Assembly (NCBI RefSeq): GCF_001936595.1
Contig: NZ_MLBG01000036.1
Span: 1 to 35,770 of the forward strand
Length of the DNA stretch: 35,770 nucleotides
Reading direction: 5' to 3'
Source of the DNA: Desulfovibrio sp. DV
Lineage (GTDB): Bacteria > Desulfobacterota > Desulfovibrionia > Desulfovibrionales > Desulfovibrionaceae
Part shown: positions 25,006 to 32,296 of the stretch, one piece after another
Numbering within the stretch: position 1 is the first letter of the stretch
Layout: the number at the start of each line of letters is the position of its first letter
Program-made: the position numbers and the translations under genes
Notes under the pieces: model-generated
Told to the model about the DNA's origin: nothing
The model's input: the letters and a program-made list of their open reading frames with translations, nothing else
Databases searched by the model: none

Positions 25006-25355
25006 CGGCAGACGTCTGCGCACTGTGTAACCCGGCTCATCGCCGCATTATCTAGGTTCATTTCGCCCCGGCCGCCCGAAATTCCATCCCGTGCAAATTT
25101 CAAATTTCCCGCTAATCAGACGTAACACACTGAAATAACATGTAATGCGGCACATGGCGGCGTTCAAAATCTTTCAAAATATTTCAACACAGTGGAATAG
25201 CACAAGAATTTTCTGGAAGTGCCAAAACTCATGAAAAAATGAGGACAGGGGGATTGCGGACAAATCGGCTCCGCCAACGATGCCAACAGGCAGGACCCGC
25301 TGAACAACGAAAAAGGGGCCAGGACTTTGACGTCCTAACCCCTTGAATTTCCGTA
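25006..25355 (+). repeat. Repeat copy C (full length), abutting the tRNA fragment
   Basis: It begins with the perfect palindrome GCAGACGTCTGC (25,008-25,019). It then carries GTAACCCGGCTCATCGCCGC, TAGGTTCATTTC, CGTAACACACTGAAATAA, TTCAAAATATTTCAACACAG, GTGCCAAAACTCATGAAAAA, GGGGGATTGCGG and CCAACAGGCAGGAC, ending in the tRNA terminator. Copy B shares this entire order; copies A and D share the left and right halves. Confidence 0.85.
25309..25344 (-). terminator. Intrinsic terminator of the tRNA-Thr transcript
   Basis: Read on the minus strand, AAGGGG-TT-AGGAC pairs with GTCCT-GG-CCCCTT around a six-base loop and is followed by a T-run. It lies 11 bases after the CCA end of the tRNA fragment, the usual place for a tRNA terminator. 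Confidence 0.75.
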
Positions 25356-25400
25356 TGGAGCCAGCATGGAGACTCGAACTCCAGACCTGCTGATTACGAA
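25356..25400 (-). other. tRNA-Thr(CGU) 3' fragment: attachment-site remnant
   Basis: On the minus strand this reads as nucleotides 32-76 of a tRNA. It contains the anticodon loop TTCGTAA (anticodon CGU), the 3' anticodon strand TCAGC, variable loop AGGTC, T-stem and loop TGGAG-TTCGAGT-CTCCA, acceptor strand TGCTGGC, discriminator T, and encoded CCA. The 5' half is missing: the bases before the anticodon loop (TGTGTC) do not pair with TCAGC. A 3' fragment ending in the anticodon loop is the classic product of tyrosine-recombinase integration. The intact gene should lie at the other end of the inserted DNA, to the right. Confidence 0.8.
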
Positions 25401-25410
25401 GACACAAACT

Positions 25411-25537
25411 TTGGCTATTTTATTGATATCATTTATACATTTTGGCTTACCAGCCTCTATTCTGTTGGCTGCCAGCCAACAAGACAAGACCGTATCGTCT
25501 AGAAGCGTGTTGGTTAATAGTTGGTATACTTTTGGCT
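25411..25537. promoter_or_regulatory. Cluster of TTGGCT motifs beside the attachment site
   Basis: TTGGCT occurs at 25,411, 25,442, 25,465 and 25,532, and inverted at 25,474. The two middle copies form the palindrome GTTGGCTGCCAGCCAAC (25,464-25,480). Short repeated motifs just inside an attachment site are typical of integrase arm-binding sites. The rest of 25,538-25,703 is a GC-rich patch with no gene. Confidence 0.35.
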
Positions 25538-25703
25538 GGTTCTATCTTGGGGGAAAGTTACATCGCGAGGGCGGCATGAATTTCATGGTGATATTGTCAA
25601 GAAACCCTAGCCGCTACCCCTCCCCACCGCGCAGTTCTCCGTGCATGGTGTCGCACCTCACCACTCCCTCATTTGCCAGCGCATGTCGCCCACTCTTAGT
25701 AAT

Positions 25704-27122
25704 TTAAAAATCATAGTCTTTAAGTTTAAATATTCTTGGGATACTATCCTCAAAGCAAAGCCTATAACTAGAAACTGCATTAAAATTGAGTGAGTGATTC
25801 TTATAAATACGGAGAATGTTTAAGCCTCGAGTATGCCCAGCGACCTCTTTAAGAGGGGAAGGAGCTCTTGATACAAGGGTATAGAAGTCGGTGAAATCTT
25901 CAGTTTTGAATCCATGTGTATGCCTATGTCCACACAAAAAAATGTTTGACTTAACTGTTCCAGGAATACCATAATATTTACCATAGGACGTCATGGAAGA
26001 TTCATCCATACCATCTGTAAAACAAGCAAATGGACAATGATGCGTCATGCCAACTACAAATAAATGAGAACACAAACGACTGAATTTTAAACTGCTTCTC
26101 GCTATATTGCTTATTGCAATTTTGGAAAAAGCAGGAGCAGGTACTGCAGTTGGCCTGACTTGGTATGAAGAATTAAAGCCGTGAAACAATATTCCCTTGG
26201 TTAAAAAATAATCAACAAACCAATACATATCGTTTGCATCGTTGCACTGGAATGCAACATCCGAGACAGAAGATGAGAAGTCGAGAAAAGGATATGCAGA
26301 ATAATTACAGAGATCAGCATTAATAATATCAGCAGTAAATTTACCAACTGATTCCTCGATTGCTATATTTGTTGCACAAGACAGTGGCACGCAAAAATCA
26401 TGATTGCCAGGGACTATCATAGTAAATGGATTCGACAAAAGAGACTGCAACTCTTGAATCCATTTCTTGGCATGTGTAAACTCGGACGGTAATCCGTGTT
26501 CAGTAATATCGCCTGTTATAGCTAAAAAATGTGGCGCATTTTCCCCAAATTTAGTTCTAACCAGAGTAGTGATCGCAAACAAAGAGTCTTCAGCGAGTTG
26601 ATCATCACTAAATCCGAAATGCAAATCTGAAAGATGCAAAATTATAATTTCATTGTCAATTTTCTGTAGCGTACTAAACGCGTTGCTTTTTTTCAAATAT
26701 TTGTTTATCGCCAGTGTAAAAGTATTTTCAAGATATTCATCCAGTTTTTCTTTTTCAAACATTTTCCACTGCAGTATATTTGAAAAAAAATCAAATTCAA
26801 ACAAAGAAGAAACTTCTTCAAAGTTAGTGTCATCCCACTCTTTGCTTACTAAAAGTATTGGAATTTTAAAATGTCTTTTACTGAGAAAGTGAAACATGTC
26901 AAACAATGAAATTTTTTTCCATTCTACTGTTTTTTCTAAAATGACATCAGAAATAATCGCGCTAAAGGGCAAACTAATTAATTCATCATACAGCTTTTCT
27001 GGGTTTTCAACGAAAACAGGAGTTATCACAACAGAATTTTTTCTCATATAACTTTCGAAAAAATGTCTATAGATTTCATCCCTATCTCTGTCATCGTCAA
27101 TGACTAAAACAAAGTGATGCAT
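25704..27122 (-). CDS. Receiver-like domain fused to calcineurin-type metallophosphoesterase
   Basis: The start is the ATG at 27,122, one base after the previous stop, giving 472 residues. Residues 1-145 form a receiver-like domain: LVIDDD (6-11) supplies the acidic pocket and IISDV (56-60) holds the acceptor D59. The conserved Lys-Pro is absent (FFSNILQW, 112-119), so phosphorylation control may be unusual. Residues 158-410 are a complete class III metallophosphoesterase with D166-H168 (SDLHFG), G204-D205 (TGDITEHG), GNHD 239-242, the TH-H motif at 360-362 and GHRHTH (398-403). All five metal-site motifs are intact, so hydrolase activity is likely. The family cleaves phosphodiesters or monoesters, including cyclic nucleotides; the substrate here is unknown. 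It is the distal gene of the island operon and probably the effector acting downstream of the GHKL protein. Confidence 0.85.
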   Translation of the reverse strand: MHHFVLVIDDDRDRDEIYRHFFESYMRKNSVVITPVFVENPEKLYDELISLPFSAIISDVILEKTVEWKKISLFDMFHFLSKRHFKIPILLVSKEWDDTNFEEVSSLFEFDFFSNILQWKMFEKEKLDEYLENTFTLAINKYLKKSNAFSTLQKIDNEIIILHLSDLHFGFSDDQLAEDSLFAITTLVRTKFGENAPHFLAITGDITEHGLPSEFTHAKKWIQELQSLLSNPFTMIVPGNHDFCVPLSCATNIAIEESVGKFTADIINADLCNYSAYPFLDFSSSVSDVAFQCNDANDMYWFVDYFLTKGILFHGFNSSYQVRPTAVPAPAFSKIAISNIARSSLKFSRLCSHLFVVGMTHHCPFACFTDGMDESSMTSYGKYYGIPGTVKSNIFLCGHRHTHGFKTEDFTDFYTLVSRAPSPLKEVAGHTRGLNILRIYKNHSLNFNAVSSYRLCFEDSIPRIFKLKDYDF

Positions 27123-27123
27123 A

Positions 27124-29022
27124 CTAAGCCTCCATTTTAAATGTCGAAAGCGGCAATTTGATAATAGAATGCGCAACAATAGCACCGGGCAATACAGAAA
27201 AATCACTAAAAGTATTGCATTCTCCACCAACTCTAGCGACTGCACAAATAGATGATTTTGGTGATAGCTTTATACGGCAATTGCTTGTCTTATTGTAAAA
27301 ATGGAAAGCTATAAAATCAGGAGTATCCATGTCAATTTCCCACAAAACATCACCGTGAAAAAAAGTACCATTCCGTTCTAAGCACAGCCCGTCAGTTCGG
27401 TATCCAGTGTTTAAAATAATATCATGAAAGCAAGTTATAGCAAAATAATCCATGTAGACATAATAATCAGCGTTCCAATTAGTAGTGTTAATAGGAATAA
27501 TTGTCGGGAATGGTTGTTCAGGATACTGAAGCGTATACTTCTGTTTGCAACTATCGGTCAAAATCACACGATGAAGGATTGAGAAAATTTTTTCTTTATT
27601 GCATAGCTTTACATAGAAAGCATCCCTATACTTTTTTGACAAGCAATTATTCATGCCATAATAATATTGGTGTAAATCTTCAAAAAACATATGATCTGCA
27701 GTCTTGCAATCTATGAATTTTCTGATTGTTGCTAGCTGAATTTTGACATCAGCTATATCGCTAGTAATGCAATCATTTTCAATGTGGTGAATCATTATGC
27801 CATTTACGCTGAAAGCCTCTAAGCATTTTAAAATTATTTGAACGTAATGCATTACCTGAACAATTAAATGCAACGCAACTCCAGTTGCTTCATCTTTTAA
27901 ATTGTATAAACACAAATAGAAAGGGGACAGATGTCGCTCGGCACCGTGAAGCCCTACACAGTTAAAAAACACATTAACATTGTAGTAGTGTGATTTTTCT
28001 ACTCCTATCATTAAAAAATTGTGTGTCTCAATTTCATTGACAGGGGGGTGAACCAAGTGAAACATCTCATTTTCATTTAAAAAACCATATATAAGTGAGA
28101 GTGAAATAGCAAAGTCAATTGTTTTAATTTTTATAATCTTCAATAATTTAGAAATTTTTTTCTTCCAAAGGTAAGAAGAAATGGGGCCTTCACATAACGC
28201 GAAGCACAAACCAATAAGAGCACTACAATTTGAATCACATTCAAATAAAATTCCAATATCAATCATCAGCGAAAGTCTGTAGAATTTCTCATCGAATGAC
28301 AACTTGTCAAAAAACAGTAAATACTGGGTTGCAAGTATTTCAATGGCAAGTTGCGGGTACATTTTTTTTATTTTTTTTGCGCGAGACAAACATACATCAA
28401 ATCTCATTGGCACTCTGGATAATTCAATCAAACTCGATGTAAAACTACTAGTCCTGAAAATATAAAATTTTTCTTTACTATGTTCATTTCCATCATATTT
28501 AATACCAATCGAAACTTTGTTGTTGAAATTATTAGGTAGCATCTCTGAATTAAGCCCACCCTCTCCCCAATCTGTATATATATCGCGTGCGCCCCATATC
28601 TTTGTCCATATTTTTGTTCTATTGCGATATGATGTATACTTTTGTTGATTAGAAAATTGATTCACTATCTTGATAGACTCGCACAAAATACACCCACTAT
28701 CTCTCCCTAGAGGTGGAACGTCAAACTTCCAGAAGCGATGATTATTGCTTTTTGATATATTGTTATGATATACAACTCGACTTGTTCTATCTAATAGACA
28801 AATTGATACAACATCAAAGTCTCCCAAGGAAAAAATGAGTGATTTTAATTCGTAAACATATTTCCCCTCCACGATGTCGTCATCAAAGATAACAATCCTG
28901 GCCACCTTGTCTATACCCGCAGACGGTGAGAGCAAAGATATTATTCTAGAAACTGATGAAGGAGTAAGTCTAAGAGGTAATCCTTGAGATTCTTCAAAAA
29001 AATGAAACAGGCAATAACACAT
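27124..29022 (-). CDS. Phosphoribosyltransferase-like protein with CxxC extension and C-terminal GHKL-like region
   Basis: As an independent ORF it has 632 residues and starts at an ATG inside the end of the upstream gene (29-nt overlap). Residues 43-54 (IVIFDDDIVEGK) match the PRPP-binding signature of type I phosphoribosyltransferases. This is followed by FWKFDVPPLG and a CILC (C111, C114) possible zinc pair. The middle is helical and unrecognised. Near residue 520 FHDIILNTG and later FHFYNKTSN resemble a degenerate GHKL N-box and G1 region. The N-terminal half of the transferase fold appears to be encoded at the end of the upstream ORF, out of phase by one base at a T7 run, so the native product may be one chain with it. 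Whether the transferase is catalytic cannot be told. Confidence 0.6.
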   Translation of the reverse strand: MCYCLFHFFEESQGLPLRLTPSSVSRIISLLSPSAGIDKVARIVIFDDDIVEGKYVYELKSLIFSLGDFDVVSICLLDRTSRVVYHNNISKSNNHRFWKFDVPPLGRDSGCILCESIKIVNQFSNQQKYTSYRNRTKIWTKIWGARDIYTDWGEGGLNSEMLPNNFNNKVSIGIKYDGNEHSKEKFYIFRTSSFTSSLIELSRVPMRFDVCLSRAKKIKKMYPQLAIEILATQYLLFFDKLSFDEKFYRLSLMIDIGILFECDSNCSALIGLCFALCEGPISSYLWKKKISKLLKIIKIKTIDFAISLSLIYGFLNENEMFHLVHPPVNEIETHNFLMIGVEKSHYYNVNVFFNCVGLHGAERHLSPFYLCLYNLKDEATGVALHLIVQVMHYVQIILKCLEAFSVNGIMIHHIENDCITSDIADVKIQLATIRKFIDCKTADHMFFEDLHQYYYGMNNCLSKKYRDAFYVKLCNKEKIFSILHRVILTDSCKQKYTLQYPEQPFPTIIPINTTNWNADYYVYMDYFAITCFHDIILNTGYRTDGLCLERNGTFFHGDVLWEIDMDTPDFIAFHFYNKTSNCRIKLSPKSSICAVARVGGECNTFSDFSVLPGAIVAHSIIKLPLSTFKMEA

Positions 29023-31572
29023 AAGAATCTAAAATTGCTTTGAATTTATTATTTGATTTTAACGATCTTACCATCCTATCGATGGCATAGTGAGAGAAAT
29101 ACACGAGCAGACAGGTTTTATTTTTTTTTGAGTATTTTCTAAGTACGCTATATAGCCAATCTATGATGCTATCGCTATTAAAAGCAGCGCGCATATATGC
29201 TACTGCTGTATTTAATGCAATCAAATCATGTCGCTTATTATTAACATAGTGACCAATGCGTACGCAGTCTAGCATTTCAAAGTCTTGATACATATCTCTC
29301 TTCGAACGAGCAACCTCGCATTGGCATTGATCAAATGTTATGTCTTTGTTTCCCAATTGTGATATAAATGGAGTGTCTCTAATGCGAATCATTGAAACTT
29401 TATCATCGACAGCTTTATTCCCAAGCCAAAGCAATGCATTTAAATTTTCTGATTGTGTTAATTGAGATCCATTCTCATTGTACACATATTTATGGGTCAT
29501 TAAAGGTAACGCAGCGTATTTATTGACCCCCAACCTCTTCGCAGTGTTTTTTATTGTTTTGTTACTTACCACTACGCTTCCTAGAAGGACTACATTTTTA
29601 GCATGTTCAACCTGGCTAAACCTTTTTGACTTCAGTTCTATGTATATAGACTTAATCAGGCTGTCTGAAAAAAATATATTAACTGAATCAAATAAATAAA
29701 GACATCGTTGCAACGCTCTGTAAGCGATATATCGTTTGGACGTGTTTGCCATTATTTTTTCAATCGAAATATAACCATCAACGACATATTTTTTATCACC
29801 CTCAAGCCAAGTTATTTTTTCAGAAATAAAATCTTCACCAATATCTTTCCAAAATTTGAGAGAGTCTTCATAACGAAGTTTAAGTGCTACAATTTCAGCG
29901 ATTGAAAAACACTCCTGATTATCAAAAAAGCGTTTGGATGCACCTATATCTAGTAGCAAGCGACGGTCCTCTTTGTCTTTTTTCAAGCAGCAGACATGCC
30001 AGTTCCGAGTAAGCAAAAAAATTCTACAAGAATTTTTATTGTCAATAAATAGTTGTTGAAGCTGCTGAAGCGCAATCAATGCCTGGAAAGGCGACATATC
30101 ACATATTACCAGTGAATCATTCATGCATGTTAAATCTACGGATCTTTTGTTAATAAAACCCAAAACCCAAAAAATTAAATCCTCCTTATATAAATGCCTG
30201 GGTGGACGCAGGATCGTAGTATTTACTGACAACCCTTCAAAATTATCCTGAGGATAACTGCATGAATTATCAAATATATAATCGTAAAACTTAACGGAAC
30301 TGCAATTGCTTGCATAATAATTTGACTTTAATTGTGTTAGTATTGTTTTGCCAGATTTGTCTGAAATTTTGATCCATTTTTGTTTATCGAAAAAAAATTT
30401 TTCGCTTCTAACATATAAATTAAAACAATATGACAATCCTGGAGTATGCCCTTTGTTTGCTATACAAAAATAATTGTCAGAATATTGTTTGATTTGTCCG
30501 TTCATTTTTTGACTTGAAGAATTAACATACTTGTGAACTAGGCCCGCCCACTCATTATTTGATCCTATTCGAACATAGTCTTTATCGATCGATAGCATAG
30601 AATAAACTTGTTTTAATCCGCCAGGAATAAATCTTGCTTCTTGCGATCTGTCGTCTAATATTTCTGCATCGGAAGCACTTATATAATTGTTATTAATAAA
30701 ATCGATTAATTGCATGCTTGAAAATGAGTGTAAATAATTATTGATATTTCTGCTGTTAGAAGTGTTACTTTTAATTCCTTTGCCACAATCGCTGATATAT
30801 AACTCAACCCAGTTAACACCTTCTGCGTGTTCAAAATTAGAAATAGCAGGGATATGGTTCGTTTCAAAAGTATTTATTTCATCCCAAGCAACTCGCTCAT
30901 TCTTATTTTTGGGGCGTGCAATTCGTATTCTAGAATATATTGCCACGTTCTTCTCACCGTTTCCATAAGCATGAGAGTAAACATTTTTAAAGGCTTCGTA
31001 CAAAATTTTTCTAATTTTTTGTAATATTCTTTCTTTAGCATAAGTATTTTTAATCATTCCCGAACTTTCCGAAACTTTCTTTGCCTCCTCAATTACACTT
31101 TCTATAACTTCTGAAATATAATCCTGTTGTTTGTTTTTTCTTAAATCAAACATTTTTGCCTGTATCAATACACTTGAATTAACTCCAATTGTATGCGTAA
31201 TTGACATCAACTTTTGCAGTAATTTATTTTTATCTGAATTTGATATGTATTCTATCTCTTTCCCAGAACAGTACTCTATAATTTTTGTTGAAATTTTTGA
31301 ATAATATTCAAAAAAACCTTGTGTTGCTAAGAATTTTAAAAAAATATCATGCTTTGAGCTATTGATACTTCCTACGATAATTACTACTTGTTTATTTTTA
31401 ATTTTTTTAGCAGGCACCCTATGACCAAAAGGACTTGGGGGTCTGCCCATATTACATTCGAAAAATCTATTGACAACGGCAAGGTGGCGTTTTTGCTGCA
31501 CCTGGTAGAAATATCATTAATGTTTTTTGCAGCATTCTCAACAGTGATTAGTCTATCAAATTTAATACCCAT
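28994..31572 (-). CDS. STAS-GHKL ATPase, split by a -1 frameshift at an A7 run
   Basis: The first 57 codons (ATG at 31,572, GGAG upstream) encode the start of a STAS-like domain (LPLSIDFSNVIWADPQ). That frame stops after 62 codons. A -1 shift at A AAA AAA (31,402-31,408) joins it to an 802-codon frame that continues the STAS fold (KQVVIIVGS, then FLATQGFFEYY). The GHKL ATPase follows: N-box with E193/N197/H201 (fused numbering, EAFKNVYSHAYG), G1 YISDCGKGI with D262, and G2 FIPGGLKQV near 316-324. Further on, VVLLGSVVVSNKT (about 661-673) resembles a PRPP-loop, and the final 60 residues (VYFSHYAIDRMVRSL) look like the beginning of another transferase domain. The fused length is 859 residues. 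If not shifted, a start at 31,501 gives a protein with a broken STAS domain. Confidence 0.65.
28996..29002 (-). other. T7 run at the GHKL/PRTase junction (TTT TTT TGA, +1)
   Basis: The GHKL frame ends TCA-TTT-TTT-TGA. Skipping one T at the stop continues GAA-GAA-TCT in the PRTase frame, and the joined sequence reads through a plausible transferase fold. A one-base deletion in the run would give the same join. Confidence 0.55.
31402..31408 (-). other. A AAA AAA slippery heptamer at the STAS-GHKL junction
   Basis: In the STAS frame the seven A residues are phased as CTA-AAA-AAA, giving the X XXY YYZ arrangement that favours -1 slippage. The shifted frame continues ATT-AAA-AAT in the GHKL ORF. 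A one-base length change in the run would have the same effect. Confidence 0.6.
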
Positions 31573-31657
31573 TGGTCGCTACGCTCCTTTTCAATCGACA
31601 CTGACAAGAGTCATGCTTTATATTAAAGCTAGATAGTTTTCAGTGGTGGCCACAAAT

Positions 31658-31685
31658 GTTCAAAATAGATTTGTTTTAATTGAAC
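31658..31685. promoter_or_regulatory. Inverted repeat upstream of the island operon
   Basis: The arms GTTCAA and TTGAAC are separated by 16 AT-rich bases, about 90 bp upstream of the STAS-GHKL start. A possible operator; no protein is assigned. Confidence 0.3.
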
Positions 31686-31793
31686 ATGTACTGTATAAAA
31701 TAAAACTGAGGAACCCACGAATATGATGTAAGAAATCATTGACAGCTCGTATAGTATTATATGTTTATCCGCAAGGCTGCAAGTGTCATGTGG

Positions 31794-31823
31794 TATTTTT
31801 TAGCACTTTCCTGCTAAAAAATA
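31794..31823. terminator. Perfect 12-bp AT-rich hairpin, probable bidirectional terminator
   Basis: TATTTTTTAGCA and TGCTAAAAAATA are perfect inverted arms around a six-base loop. T-runs are available on both strands. It separates the island operon from the pentapeptide-repeat gene upstream on the same strand. Apart from this hairpin, the inverted repeat at 31,658 and the IS remnant, 31,573-32,296 holds no visible gene. Confidence 0.5.
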
Positions 31824-31934
31824 TAGGTAAAAACTGGCCAGCCTGTGCTTTTCGGACTATTTAAAACTTGAGACGGTGGCTACCAGCGGTGAAGAGGGCA
31901 ATCCTCACCTTTCTAGGCGGTCTGAAATGTTGGG

Positions 31935-32039
31935 CTATGGAGCCGTTCTCAGTTTTTGACTCGGGGTTAACTCGCCGGACAGGGCCTCGAGCGCTACTTT
32001 GGCCTTGAACTCCGCTGAAAACTTCCGTCGCTGGGACAT
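31935..32039 (-). pseudogene. IS3-family orfA remnant (N-terminus only)
   Basis: The first 25 codons (MSQRRKFSAEFKAKVALEAL and on) are the typical start of an IS3-family OrfA. The similarity is lost after SGELTPS, and the frame stops at codon 35. Upstream, TGTCCAATTTTCCGCGACC (32,082-32,100) resembles an IS3-type terminal repeat. The helix-turn-helix second half and orfB are gone. It is GC-richer than the surrounding island. Confidence 0.7.
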
Positions 32040-32296
32040 CGAAAACCGTCCTCCTCGCTTGAGGACCATAGCTTAGCAGGCTGTCCAATTTTCCGCGACC
32101 AGCTCCGCTCAAGGAGGCCGAGGCCGGTCGGCCAACCCTGACCTATAGCAAGCTCAAACACTTCACCTGTGGAGGGTTGATGGCTCTCGACGCCTTCGTG
32201 CCAATATAGGTTCAAGTGACTAGGGGCTGTTGAAGATGCTAATGACATATATCAAGTGTACTTTAGCGGTTAAATGGTTTCTGCGCTCGATAAATG

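Noticed and set aside
25356-25400. A functional tRNA gene
   Set aside because: The 5' half (acceptor 5' strand, D-arm, anticodon 5' strand) is absent, so no cloverleaf can form.
15085-25400. CRISPR array or integron cassette array as explanation of the repeats
   Set aside because: The repeats are hundreds of bases long, few and diverged, kilobases apart, and there is no integron integrase or Cas gene.
25174-25407. Small minus-strand ORF across repeat C and the tRNA fragment
   Set aside because: It is translated repeat and tRNA sequence, and copy B does not preserve the same frame.
25600-25700. Group II intron end
   Set aside because: A GTGCG-like 5' motif is present on the minus strand, but no domain V hairpin or reverse transcriptase is visible.
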